The notes: generated by a model not told the origin, from the sequence alone. A stretch of DNA of 53,218 nt from JBBQXK01 sp038251625 (GCA_038251625.1 JBBSBE010000010.1:1-53218), one strand, 5' to 3'. Positions 8,396 through 17,150 are shown, counted from the first letter of the stretch. Numbers and translations: made by a program.

Positions 8396-9529
8396 TCAGA
8401 CGGGGATGCGGCTGGCGATCCAGGCGGCAAAATCATAGTTCGGACGCTCCAGATGGCTGAGCGGCCCCGGTTCCGACATGCCCGCGCAAAGCCCGCGATA
8501 GACGCGCTCGACACAGCCCTTGTCTTCGGTGTTCACGTCGTCAAGCAGCGCCTTCAGCCGCGCAAAATGCTCTTGCGATTTCGGGTCGGCCACGAATTCC
8601 GGCGCCAGACCGCCGCCGTAGAGCACGTTCACATGGCCCGGCCCGTCGGGCGTGAGGCTGAGATACCAGAAGTAACCGGGCGACAGCGTGATCATCAGCG
8701 ACGGATAGACCGAGATCAGCCACGTGGTGCGCCGATCCTCGCCCTTCAGCGTGGTGTTGGTGGGATGCGCCAGCGTCAGGTCCAGCGCGTCGTTCTTGAT
8801 GATGTAGTGATAGTTGAAGGCGGGCCGCCCCTCGGGGCAGGTCATCTTCATCAGGTCCACCGTGTTGCCGATGGTGCCCGCGTGGCACACGGGCAGGTGG
8901 TAGCTTTCCATGAAATTCTCGGCCAGCACCTTCCAGTTGGTGGCCCAGCGAAACTCTTCGCGGAAAGCCTCGGCGTAATGCTCCATGTGGAACTGGCCGA
9001 CGAGGGCCTCGATCTCGGCCAGCGCCTCGTGCGGGGGCGGGGCGTCGGGGTTCAGGGTCACCATGATCCAGCCCAGCCAATCCACGCAACGCACCTGCGG
9101 CAGGGCGATGTCGGTCCGGCAGAAGGCGTCGTTCAGGCCCATGGCGGGGGCACCGCGCAAGGCACCGTCCAGATTGTAGGTCCAGGCGTGATAGGGGCAG
9201 ACGATCGCGCGTGTGTTGCCGCGCCCTTCCAGCAAGGTGGACATGCGGTGGCGGCACACGTTCGACATGGCGCGCAAGGCGCCGCTGCCATCGCGCAGCA
9301 CGATCACCGGTTCGCCCGCGATCTGCATCGTCAGATAGTCACCAGGGTTCGGCAGCGCATCGGCGCGGCCCGCGCAGAGCCAGTCGTGGCGGAAGATGTG
9401 TTCTTCCTCCAGCGCGGTGAAGCCGGGATCGGTATAGACCGATTTCGGCATCGCGCGGGCCTGCGCGAAAGGCACGGCCACGGATGCCCGCAGCTCGTCT
9501 ATGGTGGAGGGGGAGCGTTCGTCGCGCAT
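8396..9529 (-). CDS. Rieske non-haem iron oxygenase, alpha-subunit type
   Basis: A 377-residue ring-hydroxylating-type oxygenase. The [2Fe-2S] Rieske ligands are C92-R-H94 and C111-P-Y-H114. The mononuclear iron site is N-F-M-E-S-Y-H211-L-P-V-C-H216. The family uses O2 and electrons from a reductase to hydroxylate or demethylate substrates. Many single-component members (GbcA, stachydrine and carnitine types) attack quaternary amines, which would suit the nitrogen-rich neighbourhood, but this is inference. No dedicated ferredoxin reductase is adjacent; the flavoprotein downstream is a candidate partner. The ATG at 9527-9529 gives the normal family length. Confidence 0.88.
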   Translation of the reverse strand: MRDERSPSTIDELRASVAVPFAQARAMPKSVYTDPGFTALEEEHIFRHDWLCAGRADALPNPGDYLTMQIAGEPVIVLRDGSGALRAMSNVCRHRMSTLLEGRGNTRAIVCPYHAWTYNLDGALRGAPAMGLNDAFCRTDIALPQVRCVDWLGWIMVTLNPDAPPPHEALAEIEALVGQFHMEHYAEAFREEFRWATNWKVLAENFMESYHLPVCHAGTIGNTVDLMKMTCPEGRPAFNYHYIIKNDALDLTLAHPTNTTLKGEDRRTTWLISVYPSLMITLSPGYFWYLSLTPDGPGHVNVLYGGGLAPEFVADPKSQEHFARLKALLDDVNTEDKGCVERVYRGLCAGMSEPGPLSHLERPNYDFAAWIASRIPV

Positions 9530-9726
9530 CGACTTGGCGCCTTTCGCCTGAGGGCAGACCGGGGGTCTTCTGCCCCGACTATGACGCAAGGACAGCATCG
9601 GGAAAACCACGATCTTGCGTCGGTTGCCACAGGCATATCCTTTGGTCGGCTGGGGCTGGCCGTTGCCGGGTGCGGCCCCTAGACTTGGGTGGCAGCACTC
9701 GGGTGGCAGCATTTGGGGGACCAACC

Positions 9727-10482
9727 ATGAAGATCGCCATTTTCCAGCTTCCCTCTCCTGCGGGCGATACCGAAGCCGCGCTTGCCACGGTTGCCGCCGG
9801 CCTCAAGGCCGCTGCCGCCGCCGGCGCGGGGATGGCCGTGTTCCCCGAGGTCTTTCTGCCCGGCTACAACCAGCCCGACCCCGAAGCGCAGCCATTGGGC
9901 GGAGCGTGGGAAAGGCGACTGGCCGAAGCGGCGCGGGCTGCGGGCTGCGGGGTGACCATCGGCTTTGCCGAAGCCGCCGACGGGCGGCGCTGGAACGCGG
10001 CGCTGACCTTGGCGCCCGATGGCACACGGTTGGCACAATACCGCAAGGTACAGCTTTTCGGCCCGCGCGAGCAGGCGCTTTACGCGCCGGGTGACCGGTT
10101 CGTCACCTTCGATCTGATGGGGCGCAAGACAGCGCTTCTGATCTGCTACGATATCGAGTTCGCGCCCCATATCGCCACGCTGGCGCGGCAGGGGGTGGAG
10201 GTGATTCTCTGCCCCACCGCCAACATGCAGCCCTTTACCCATGTCGCCCGTCTGGTTGTGCCCACGCATGCGATCAACCACGGGGTTACCATCGTCTATG
10301 CCAACTATTGCGGCAGCGAGGGCGATTTGGATTATTGCGGCGGTTCGCTGATCGTGGCCCCGGATGGCGCGATCCTTGCACAGGCCGGGCCGGATGCGGC
10401 GATGATCGTGGCCGATATCGCGCGCCTGCCCGATCCCGCGATGCTGCAGACCCAGATCGCGGATTTTCGCCCGGTGGGCTGA
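9727..10482 (+). CDS. carbon-nitrogen hydrolase (nitrilase superfamily amidase)
   Basis: A 251-residue nitrilase-superfamily enzyme with the full catalytic triad: E41 in F-P-E-V-F-L-P-G, K107 in Y-R-K-V-Q-L-F-G, and C140 in I-C-Y-D-I-E-F. The short length and the sequence around Cys140 fit aliphatic amidase, N-carbamoyl-amine hydrolase or omega-amidase branches rather than true nitrilases. It would release ammonia from an amide in the cytosol. It is divergent from the Rieske gene (197 bp between starts), so they may share control. It ends just before a strong hairpin. Confidence 0.87.
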   Translation: MKIAIFQLPSPAGDTEAALATVAAGLKAAAAAGAGMAVFPEVFLPGYNQPDPEAQPLGGAWERRLAEAARAAGCGVTIGFAEAADGRRWNAALTLAPDGTRLAQYRKVQLFGPREQALYAPGDRFVTFDLMGRKTALLICYDIEFAPHIATLARQGVEVILCPTANMQPFTHVARLVVPTHAINHGVTIVYANYCGSEGDLDYCGGSLIVAPDGAILAQAGPDAAMIVADIARLPDPAMLQTQIADFRPVG

Positions 10483-10511
10483 ACCTTTCGGGGTTCGGGA
10501 TGCGGAACTAC

Positions 10512-10534
10512 CCGGAGGGTTTCACACCCTCCGG
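10512..10534 (+). terminator. GC-rich hairpin after the amidase gene, with GGGATATTT tail
   Basis: CCGGAGGGT (10512-10520), loop TTCAC, ACCCTCCGG (10526-10534): a perfect 9-bp stem between the convergent ends of the amidase and LysR genes. It is followed by GGGATATTTGTGCAAAG rather than a plain T-run. I recall similar hairpins with a GGATATTT tail as frequent intergenic elements in Rhodobacteraceae genomes. It may terminate both genes. Confidence 0.6.
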
Positions 10535-10571
10535 ACCTCCCGTGGGATATTTGTGCAAAGGAGAACGGGGG

Positions 10572-11456
10572 TCAGCCTTCGCTGCCTTGTGCGACCAGCA
10601 GCGGGCGCAGCAGGGGGTTGGGGAAGCGGCGGTCCAGCGTGACGGCCAGAAAGCTTTCGCGGATACCGGGCAGTTGGTGCGCCTCGACCAACAGGCCGCT
10701 GGCCAGTTCGTCGCGCACCGCGATGGGCGGCAGGACGGCAAGGCCCGCATCATCGCGCGCCAGAAGGCGCATCATCGCGATATCGTCCACCTCTGCCGCG
10801 ATGCGGGGGCGCAGGTCCAGCGTGGCGGCCAGCGCGTCGAAGGCCGCGCGGAGGCTGGTTTCCGGCGTGGGCAGGATCAGGGGTTCGCGGGCCAGAAGAT
10901 CTGCAAGCGGCGCCGGGGGGCCAAGCCGCGCGGGTGTGCCGATCAGGCTGACGGGTTGATCGGCAAGCCGGTGGGTGACGTAGCGGCTGGCGGCATCGCG
11001 TGCGGGCGGCATGTTGGTCAGCACGACGTCCAGCGCCAGCGCCTCAAGCCCCCGCAAAAGCTCACCCTGGCTGCCAGAGCGCAGGATCACCTCGACATCC
11101 GCGCGGCCAAGAACGGGGCGCAGGAAGCCGATCTGGAAGTTGCGCGACAGGGTGGCAAGCGCCCCCACCCGAAGCGCCGCCCGCGCCCGCCCGGTTTCCC
11201 GCAGTGTGGCAACCAGATCGTCGCCCGTGCGGAAAATCGCATCGGCATGGTCAAGCGCGATGCGGCCTGCTTCCGTCAGGTGCAGCCCGCGTCCGCGCCG
11301 CTCAAAGAGAGGCTGGCCAAGTGCAGCCTCCAGCGTGCGGATCTGGGCCGACAGCGCCGATTGCGACAGGTTCAGGATCTGCGCCGCCCCGGTCAGCGTG
11401 GGGGCATGCGCGACGGCACGGAAAAGGCGCAGGTGGTGGTAGTTGAGGGCAGACAT
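10572..11456 (-). CDS. LysR-family transcriptional regulator, likely regulator of the dab operon
   Basis: A 294-residue LTTR. The winged HTH spans residues about 5-62 (L-F-R-A-V-A-H, L-T-G-A-A-Q-I-L-N-L-S-Q-S-A-L-S-A-Q-I). It is followed by the linker helix and a periplasmic-binding-protein-like effector domain (residues about 92-290). The gene is divergent from dabB with 98 bp between start codons, the classical LTTR arrangement, and a T-N11-A type box lies in the gap. Regulators of carbon-concentrating genes in other bacteria (CbbR/CcmR type) are also LTTRs. That this one senses inorganic carbon status is inference from position. Confidence 0.88.
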   Translation of the reverse strand: MSALNYHHLRLFRAVAHAPTLTGAAQILNLSQSALSAQIRTLEAALGQPLFERRGRGLHLTEAGRIALDHADAIFRTGDDLVATLRETGRARAALRVGALATLSRNFQIGFLRPVLGRADVEVILRSGSQGELLRGLEALALDVVLTNMPPARDAASRYVTHRLADQPVSLIGTPARLGPPAPLADLLAREPLILPTPETSLRAAFDALAATLDLRPRIAAEVDDIAMMRLLARDDAGLAVLPPIAVRDELASGLLVEAHQLPGIRESFLAVTLDRRFPNPLLRPLLVAQGSEG

Positions 11457-11467
11457 ACATCTACTTT

Positions 11468-11482
11468 ATCGAACGATTTGAT
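11468..11482. promoter_or_regulatory. putative LysR box ATC-N9-GAT between lysR and dabB
   Basis: ATC (11468-11470), GAACGATTT, GAT (11480-11482) is a short interrupted palindrome fitting the T-N11-A LTTR consensus. It begins 12 bp upstream of the LysR start codon and lies 72 bp before dabB. That is where a self-repressing, target-activating LTTR would bind. Confidence 0.45.
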
Positions 11483-11554
11483 CGGAACAAAGTCATTTTA
11501 TTCATGCCTTGCCAGGGCTATCCCGGCTGGAACCTGAATTCCCGAGGGTCCGCC

Positions 11555-13087
11555 ATGTCGATGCTTCTGCCACTCTTTGCGCCGCTTCTTCTGATCATCG
11601 CCGCCTTTGTGCCGGCGCTGCGCACGCCCGCGCGGGCCGAGGCCGTGTCGCTGGGGGCGCTGGCACTGGCGCTGAGCGGGGCGGTGGCGATGGTGATGAC
11701 GGGGCCGTTGGTGCTGTCGCTGGGATCGGGGCCGTTCCTTCTGGCGCTGCGGATCGACGGATTGAGCGCAGTGATGACGGTGCTGGTGGCCTTCGTCGGC
11801 TGGGTCGTTCTGCGCTACGCCAAGACCTATCTGCGGGGCGAGGCAGGGCAGGGCGGCTTTACCGCAACCACTCTGGCGACCCTTGCCGCCGTTCTGGCGC
11901 TGGTCAGTGCGGGCAGCCTTCTGGTACTGATCGCGGCCTTTGCGGGTGTGGGTGCGGGGATCGGGCGGCTTTTGCTGTTCTATCCCGCCCGGCCTGCGGC
12001 GCAACGCGCGGCGCGCAAGATGCGGCTGGTGGCGCGGGCGGGCGATGCGGCGCTGCTTCTGGCCGCGATGCTGCTCTTCGCCGCTTACGGCACCGCTGAT
12101 ATCGCCGCGATCGGGGCGGCGGCCGTTCCCGCACCCGCGGCGGCCTTGTGGGCGGCGGCGCTTCTTGCGCTGGCGGCGGTGCTGAAATCGGCGCAGTTCC
12201 CGGCGCATGGCTGGCTGACGGAAGTGATGGAGGCGCCCACCCCGGTATCCGCCCTGCTGCATGCGGGTGTGATCAACGCGGGCGGGTTCCTGCTGCTGCG
12301 CTTTGCCCCGGTGATGGAGGCGGCACCGGGCGCCATGGCGGCGCTGGTGATGCTGGGCGGGTTCACGGCGCTTTTTGGTGGCCTTGTCATGCTGACGCAG
12401 CCTGCGGTCAAGACGGCGCTGGCGTGGTCCACCGTGGCGCAGATGGGCTTTATGCTGCTGCAATGCGGCCTTGGGCTTTGGGCGCTGGCGCTTTTGCACA
12501 TCGTGGCGCATTCGCTTTACAAGGCGCATGCGTTCCTGGCCTCGGGCGGGGCGGTGGCATCTGTCGCAGCGGCGCGGCGGCCGGGGCCTGTGGCGGTGCC
12601 GGGGATCGGCGCGGTGGCGCGGGCCTTTGCGGTGGCGGTGGTTCTTTATGCGGTGGTGGCGCTGGGGTTCACGCTGCTGATCGGGCCAAAAGCGCCGCAG
12701 ACGCTGGCGCTGGGCGCGATCCTTGTGTTCGGCGTGGCCTATCTTCTGGCACAGGGCTTTGCCGATGCCGCCCCGGCGGAGCTGACGCGGCGGACGGCGC
12801 TGTGGTCGGTTCTGGCGACACTGGCCTATTTCGGCTTTCAGGCGGGTGCCGCACATCTGATGGCGGGTACCCTGCCCGAACCGCCCGAGGCAGGGCCGCT
12901 GGAATGGGCGCTGATCGTACTGGCGGTCCTGTCCTTCGGCGCGGTTGCGGTGGCGCAGGCCCTTTTCCCGCACTGGGCGCACCACCCGGCCTCGGCGGGG
13001 CTGCGGGTGCATCTGGCCAACGGGCTCTATGCCAATGCGCTCTTTGACCGGCTGACGGGCGGTTTCCGCACGCAAGCGAAGAACTAA
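11555..13087 (+). CDS. dabB: DabB, NuoL/MrpA-like proton-conducting subunit of inorganic carbon pump
   Basis: A 510-residue polytopic protein of the Proton_antipo_M (complex I NuoL/M/N, Mrp) family. It carries the hallmark segment E-V-M-E-A-P-T-P-V-S-A-L-L-H-A-G at about residues 225-240, and further channel-lining Lys/His residues such as the H-I-V-A-H-S-L-Y-K-A-H-A-F-L stretch at about 315-328. It is not part of a nuo or mrp operon; it precedes dabA by 13 bp. DabB is thought to couple cation (H+) flow to CO2/bicarbonate accumulation by DabA. The ATG at 11555 is chosen because the hydrophobic helix starts right after it. Transcription probably starts in the LysR-box region. Confidence 0.9.
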   Translation: MSMLLPLFAPLLLIIAAFVPALRTPARAEAVSLGALALALSGAVAMVMTGPLVLSLGSGPFLLALRIDGLSAVMTVLVAFVGWVVLRYAKTYLRGEAGQGGFTATTLATLAAVLALVSAGSLLVLIAAFAGVGAGIGRLLLFYPARPAAQRAARKMRLVARAGDAALLLAAMLLFAAYGTADIAAIGAAAVPAPAAALWAAALLALAAVLKSAQFPAHGWLTEVMEAPTPVSALLHAGVINAGGFLLLRFAPVMEAAPGAMAALVMLGGFTALFGGLVMLTQPAVKTALAWSTVAQMGFMLLQCGLGLWALALLHIVAHSLYKAHAFLASGGAVASVAAARRPGPVAVPGIGAVARAFAVAVVLYAVVALGFTLLIGPKAPQTLALGAILVFGVAYLLAQGFADAAPAELTRRTALWSVLATLAYFGFQAGAAHLMAGTLPEPPEAGPLEWALIVLAVLSFGAVAVAQALFPHWAHHPASAGLRVHLANGLYANALFDRLTGGFRTQAKN

Positions 13088-13100
13088 GAGGGATTTCACC

Positions 13101-15464
13101 ATGTTCATCACCCCCCAGAAGATCGAACCGCAGGGACATGCCAGCCTTCTGGCCGCGGCCGAGGCTGCCGTGCGCGCCATCCCCCCCGCCTTTCCGCTGG
13201 AGGCGACGGTGGCGGTGAACCCCTATCTGGGCCAGACCGGGCTGACGCTGGCCGCAACGGGCGCGCGGCTGGCCCGGGTGGCGGGCGCGCCGGTCACGGC
13301 ACCCCGGGCGCTGCATGCCGGGATGATTGCGGCGGGTGCGATCACCAAGGGGGATCTGCAGGCCGCGCTGGTTGCCTGTGCCCATCCTGCGCGCCCCGCA
13401 TCGGTTGCGGATCTGATCACCGGGGCAGGCGCGCCTGCGCCAATGCGCGTACCCTTGCCCACCGTCGCCGATCTGGCGGCCACGGCCAGCGGCACCGACT
13501 GGCCCGCGATCATCGCCGAACGGCTGGGCGCCTGGGCTGCGGCCTATTTCGACCGGGGGCAGGCGCTCTGGACGCCCGCGCCGGGCCTGTCGGCCTATGC
13601 GTCATGGCGGCAATGGGCGGTGCATGACCTGACACCGGAGCTGGCGGGCCTGCCGGGCTTTGCCGCCCGCGTGGCAGCGGCGCCCGATACACCCGAGCGC
13701 GCCATCGCCGCGGCGACCGGGGCGCTGGGGCTGGCCGATGGCGCCTGCGAAACGGCCTTTCACCGGCTGCTGATGGGCCTTGGCGGCTGGGCGCAGCATG
13801 CGCGTTACCTGCTGTGGCAGGCCGAACTGCAGGGCGGCACCGACAGCGCCGCATCCGACCTGCTGGCGATCCGCCTGACGTGGGAGGATGCACTTCTGGC
13901 CGCCTATCCGGGCATTGGCGGGGATTGGGCTGCGGTGGCGCAGGCGCATGGTGAACCGGTTGAGCCGGACGCCGCGATGATCCTCGACACGATCCTGCAG
14001 GAAGCCGCCGAGCGGGCGGCGCAGCGGCGGCTCAAAGGCGTGCTCGATGGGGCCGTGCCAGCGCAGGCGGCCGCTGCGCGGCCCGGTTTGCAGGCGGCTT
14101 TCTGTATCGATGTGCGGTCCGAGGTGTTCCGCCGCGCGCTGGAGGCGCAGGGTGCTGGGATCGAGACCATCGGCTTTGCGGGCTTCTTCGGTCTGCCGCT
14201 GTCGCACCGGGGCTTTGCCTCGGACGTGGCAGAGGCGCATCTGCCTGTGCTTTTGTCCCCCGCGATGCATTCGCACAGCGCAGCCCCCGTGGCTGTGGCC
14301 GCGGACGCGCGCTTTGCCGCGCGTGCCGCCCGCGCCATCGGGCGCTTCCGGCAGGCGGCGGTATCCTCTTTCGCCTTTGTCGAGGCGGCGGGGCCGTTCT
14401 ATGCAGGCAAACTGGTCCGCGACGCGTTGGGACTTGCGGGCAAGCTGCCCGGCCCCGACGCGGCGCCCGCGCTCGATACCGCGCTGACGCCTGCGCAGAA
14501 GCAGGCAACGGCGGCGGCGGTGCTGAAGGCGATGTCGATGACCGGGGGCTTTGCGCCGCTCGTGCTGATCCTCGGGCATGGGGCGAACGTCACCAACAAC
14601 CCCCACGCCAGTGCCCTGCATTGCGGGGCCTGCGGGGGATACACGGGCGAGGTATCGGCGCGGCTTCTGGCGATCCTGCTGAACGACCCCGAGGCACGCG
14701 CGGGCCTTGGCGCGCAAGGGATCGACCTGCCCGCCGACACCCATTTCCTTGCCGGTCTGCATGACACCACCACCGACACCGTCACCCTTTTCCCCGATAC
14801 GCCTGCCACATCGCACGCCGACGCCATCGCCGCTGCGCGCCGTGATCTTGCCGCCGCCGGGGCCATGGCGCGGGCCGAGCGCAGCCTGCGCCTGCCCGGT
14901 GCCACGCCCGACACCGTGGCCGCGCGGGCGCTGAACTGGGCCGAGACGCGGCCCGAATGGGGCCTTGCCGGATGCCAGGCCTTCATCGCGGCGCCCCGTG
15001 CGGCGACGCTTGGCCGCGATCTTCAGGGCCGTGCCTTCCTGCACAATTATGACTGGCAGGCCGACGCGGGCTTTGCGACGCTGGAACTGATCCTGACCGC
15101 GCCGGTCGTCGTGGCAAGCTGGATCAGCCTGCAATACTACGGGTCTGCCCTTGCCCCCGAAACCTTTGGCGGCGGCACAAAGCTTTTGCACAACGTGGTG
15201 GGCGGCATCGGCGTGGTCGAGGGCAACGGCGGCACGCTTCGGGCCGGGCTGCCCTGGCAATCGGTCCATGACGGCACCGCCCCCGCGCATGAGGCGCTGC
15301 GCCTTTCGGTAATGATCGAGGCGCCAACCGAGGCGATCGACGCGATCCTGGCCCGGCACGCGGGCGTTCGTGCGCTCTTTGACAATCGCTGGCTCCATCT
15401 CTTCACACTTGTTGGCGGACGGATGGCGCAGCGCTATGTTCCCAAAGGATGGGAAACCGCCTGA
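13101..15464 (+). CDS. dabA: DabA (DUF2309/UPF0753), carbonic-anhydrase-like subunit of inorganic carbon pump
   Basis: A 787-residue DUF2309 protein. The four zinc ligands described for Halothiobacillus DabA (C351, D353, H524, C539) correspond here to C335 and D337 in F-C-I-D-V-R-S-E, and to H493 and C508 in L-G-H-G-A ... L-H-C-G-A-C-G-G. The spacing (2 residues, then 15) is identical. DabA is a cytoplasm-facing beta-carbonic-anhydrase-like protein that, with DabB, hydrates CO2 vectorially to trap bicarbonate. The length is typical and no key residue is missing. Carbon fixation genes are not in this window, so the bicarbonate could serve anaplerotic carboxylation or autotrophy. Confidence 0.93.
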   Translation: MFITPQKIEPQGHASLLAAAEAAVRAIPPAFPLEATVAVNPYLGQTGLTLAATGARLARVAGAPVTAPRALHAGMIAAGAITKGDLQAALVACAHPARPASVADLITGAGAPAPMRVPLPTVADLAATASGTDWPAIIAERLGAWAAAYFDRGQALWTPAPGLSAYASWRQWAVHDLTPELAGLPGFAARVAAAPDTPERAIAAATGALGLADGACETAFHRLLMGLGGWAQHARYLLWQAELQGGTDSAASDLLAIRLTWEDALLAAYPGIGGDWAAVAQAHGEPVEPDAAMILDTILQEAAERAAQRRLKGVLDGAVPAQAAAARPGLQAAFCIDVRSEVFRRALEAQGAGIETIGFAGFFGLPLSHRGFASDVAEAHLPVLLSPAMHSHSAAPVAVAADARFAARAARAIGRFRQAAVSSFAFVEAAGPFYAGKLVRDALGLAGKLPGPDAAPALDTALTPAQKQATAAAVLKAMSMTGGFAPLVLILGHGANVTNNPHASALHCGACGGYTGEVSARLLAILLNDPEARAGLGAQGIDLPADTHFLAGLHDTTTDTVTLFPDTPATSHADAIAAARRDLAAAGAMARAERSLRLPGATPDTVAARALNWAETRPEWGLAGCQAFIAAPRAATLGRDLQGRAFLHNYDWQADAGFATLELILTAPVVVASWISLQYYGSALAPETFGGGTKLLHNVVGGIGVVEGNGGTLRAGLPWQSVHDGTAPAHEALRLSVMIEAPTEAIDAILARHAGVRALFDNRWLHLFTLVGGRMAQRYVPKGWETA

Positions 15465-16309
15465 TACCACCTTATGCGGACGCCCCTGTGGCACTTGCCA
15501 CAATGCATGGCAAAGAGCGTGCCATCGCAGCGCCGCTTCGGCGGGGCGCAGGGCTTCAGGTCGTGGTGCCTGACGGGCTAAACACCGATAGCCTTGGCAC
15601 CTTCACGGGCGACGTGGCGCGCGCGGGCACGATGGAGGATGCGGCGCGCGCGAAGGCGCGCATGGGGATGGCGGTGTCGGGCCTTCCCCTTGGCCTTGCG
15701 TCGGAGGGTGCCTATGGGCCGCAACCGCAGATGCCGCTGCTGGCGCACGGGCTGGAGGTGCTGATCTTTGTGGATGACCTGCGCGGGATCGAGGTGATCG
15801 AGCGCATCACAGATCCGCGCCCGACCTACGCGCAAATCGAAACATACAGCGCCCAAGGTGCAGCGCCCCTGCTGCGCGCGATCCGCTTTCCGCACACGGC
15901 CGTGACGATCAGTCTTGCGCCCCGCGCCGCACCCATCGCGCGGGGGGTTGCCGATGCCATGCGCTTTGCCGCCGCTATGGATACGGTGTCGCGCATGTCA
16001 CGCAGCGGAATTGCCTATCTGCAGACCGACATGCGGGCGCATGTGAACCCGCGCCGGATGGCCGTGATCCGGGCGCTGGCCGTGCGGATGGCACGGCGCC
16101 TGGCCACCCCATGCCCGGCCTGCGGATGCCCGGGCTTTGGTCGCACGGGCAGTGAACCGGGCCTGCCATGCGGCGATTGCGGCACGCCCACGGCGGGCAT
16201 CCGGGCCGAGGTGCACGGCTGCCCCGCCTGCGATCACACCGAAACGCGGCCGCGCGTCGATGGGGTGACCGTGGCCAGCCCCGCCGAATGCCCGGCCTGC
16301 AATCCCTGA
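15449..16309 (+). CDS. DUF6671 family protein with C-terminal zinc ribbon, third gene of the dab operon
   Basis: A 286-residue protein. The N-terminal part carries the conserved stretches L-A-T-M-H-G-K-E, N-T-D-S-L-G-T-F-T-G-D and S-E-G-A-Y-G-P that I associate with DUF6671. The C-terminus has four Cys pairs (C-P-A-C-G-C-P-G-F-G, C-G-D-C-G, G-C-P-A-C-D, E-C-P-A-C-N-P), so it very probably binds one or two zinc ions. Function is unknown. The ATG at 15449 overlaps the last 16 nt of dabA, implying translational coupling; no other in-frame ATG lies before the conserved start. It may be an accessory or nucleotide-binding partner of DabAB. Confidence 0.75.
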   Translation: MGNRLIPPYADAPVALATMHGKERAIAAPLRRGAGLQVVVPDGLNTDSLGTFTGDVARAGTMEDAARAKARMGMAVSGLPLGLASEGAYGPQPQMPLLAHGLEVLIFVDDLRGIEVIERITDPRPTYAQIETYSAQGAAPLLRAIRFPHTAVTISLAPRAAPIARGVADAMRFAAAMDTVSRMSRSGIAYLQTDMRAHVNPRRMAVIRALAVRMARRLATPCPACGCPGFGRTGSEPGLPCGDCGTPTAGIRAEVHGCPACDHTETRPRVDGVTVASPAECPACNP

Positions 16310-16313
16310 AGGG

Positions 16314-17150
16314 TCAGCCCATAGCCTTGCGCAGGGCATCGAAGGATTTCAGCGTGGCCAGAAGGGCGGGCAGATCGCGCAAGGCCACCATGTTCGGCCC
16401 GTCCGACGGTGCTGCATCGGGGTTGTCGTGCGTCTCGATAAAGACGCCCGCCACGCCCACGGCCACCGCCGCCCGCGCGAGCACCGCCACGAATTCCCGC
16501 TTGCCGCCCGAAGCACCGCCCTGCCCGCCCGGTTCCTGCACGGAATGGGTGGCATCAAAGATCACCGGCGCCCCCATCGCCGCCATGATCGGCAGCGCGC
16601 GGAAATCGGTGACAAGCGTGTTGTAGCCAAAGGATGCGCCCCGCTCGGTAAGCAGCACATTGGGATTGCCCGAACCCGTCACCTTGGCCAGCACATGCGC
16701 CATGTCCCAGGGTGCCAGAAACTGCCCCTTCTTGACGTTCACCACCCGCCCCGTCTGCGCCGCCGCCACCAGAAGGTCGGTCTGGCGGCAGAGGAACGCG
16801 GGGATCTGCAGCACGTCGCAGACCTCGGCCACCGGCGCGCAATGGCCCGGTTCGTGCACGTCGGTCAGCACGGGCAGTCCCGTTGCGGCCTTGATCTCGG
16901 CAAAGACCTCCAGCGCCGCAGCCATCCCCATGCCGCGCCTGCCGCCAAGGCTGGTGCGGTTGGCCTTGTCATAGCTTGTCTTGAAGACCGCCCCCACACC
17001 CGCCGCGCCTGCGATCTCTTTCACCGCGGCCGCCATCTCCATCGCGTGATCGCGGCTTTCCATCTGGCAGGGGCCAAGGATGAAGGACACCGGAGCGTCA
17101 TTGGCAAAGGTCACGCGGCCCGCGCGGACGGTGGCATTGGGTTCGGTCAT
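16314..17150 (-). CDS. kdsA: 3-deoxy-8-phosphooctulonate synthase (KDO-8-P synthase)
   Basis: A 278-residue DAHP/KDO8P-synthase TIM barrel. Signatures: G-P-C-Q-M-E-S near residue 26, F-K-T-S-Y-D-K-A-N-R-T-S (PEP/arabinose-5-P binding), T-D-V-H-E-P, Q-I-P-A-F-L-C-R-Q-T-D, and N-V-K-K-G-Q-F-L-A-P-W-D-M. It condenses PEP with arabinose-5-phosphate for the KDO of lipopolysaccharide, in the cytosol. The start at 17148-17150 is chosen because AAGGAG lies about 8 nt upstream; a GTG eight codons earlier is the alternative. It follows epmA by 25 bp on the same strand and is convergent with the DUF6671 gene. Confidence 0.95.
   Translation of the reverse strand: MTEPNATVRAGRVTFANDAPVSFILGPCQMESRDHAMEMAAAVKEIAGAAGVGAVFKTSYDKANRTSLGGRRGMGMAAALEVFAEIKAATGLPVLTDVHEPGHCAPVAEVCDVLQIPAFLCRQTDLLVAAAQTGRVVNVKKGQFLAPWDMAHVLAKVTGSGNPNVLLTERGASFGYNTLVTDFRALPIMAAMGAPVIFDATHSVQEPGGQGGASGGKREFVAVLARAAVAVGVAGVFIETHDNPDAAPSDGPNMVALRDLPALLATLKSFDALRKAMG

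Noticed and set aside
8156..9682. 508-codon plus-strand frame over the Rieske oxygenase
   Set aside because: The minus strand encodes a complete Rieske protein with both metal sites; the plus-strand translation has no motif.
11498..13180. 560-codon open frame on the minus strand across dabB
   Set aside because: Very Arg/Gln/His-rich translation typical of the opposite strand of a hydrophobic membrane-protein gene.
13602..15503. 633-codon open frame on the minus strand across dabA
   Set aside because: Antisense shadow of dabA; composition is Arg/Gly/Gln-rich and no motif is visible, while dabA has all zinc ligands.
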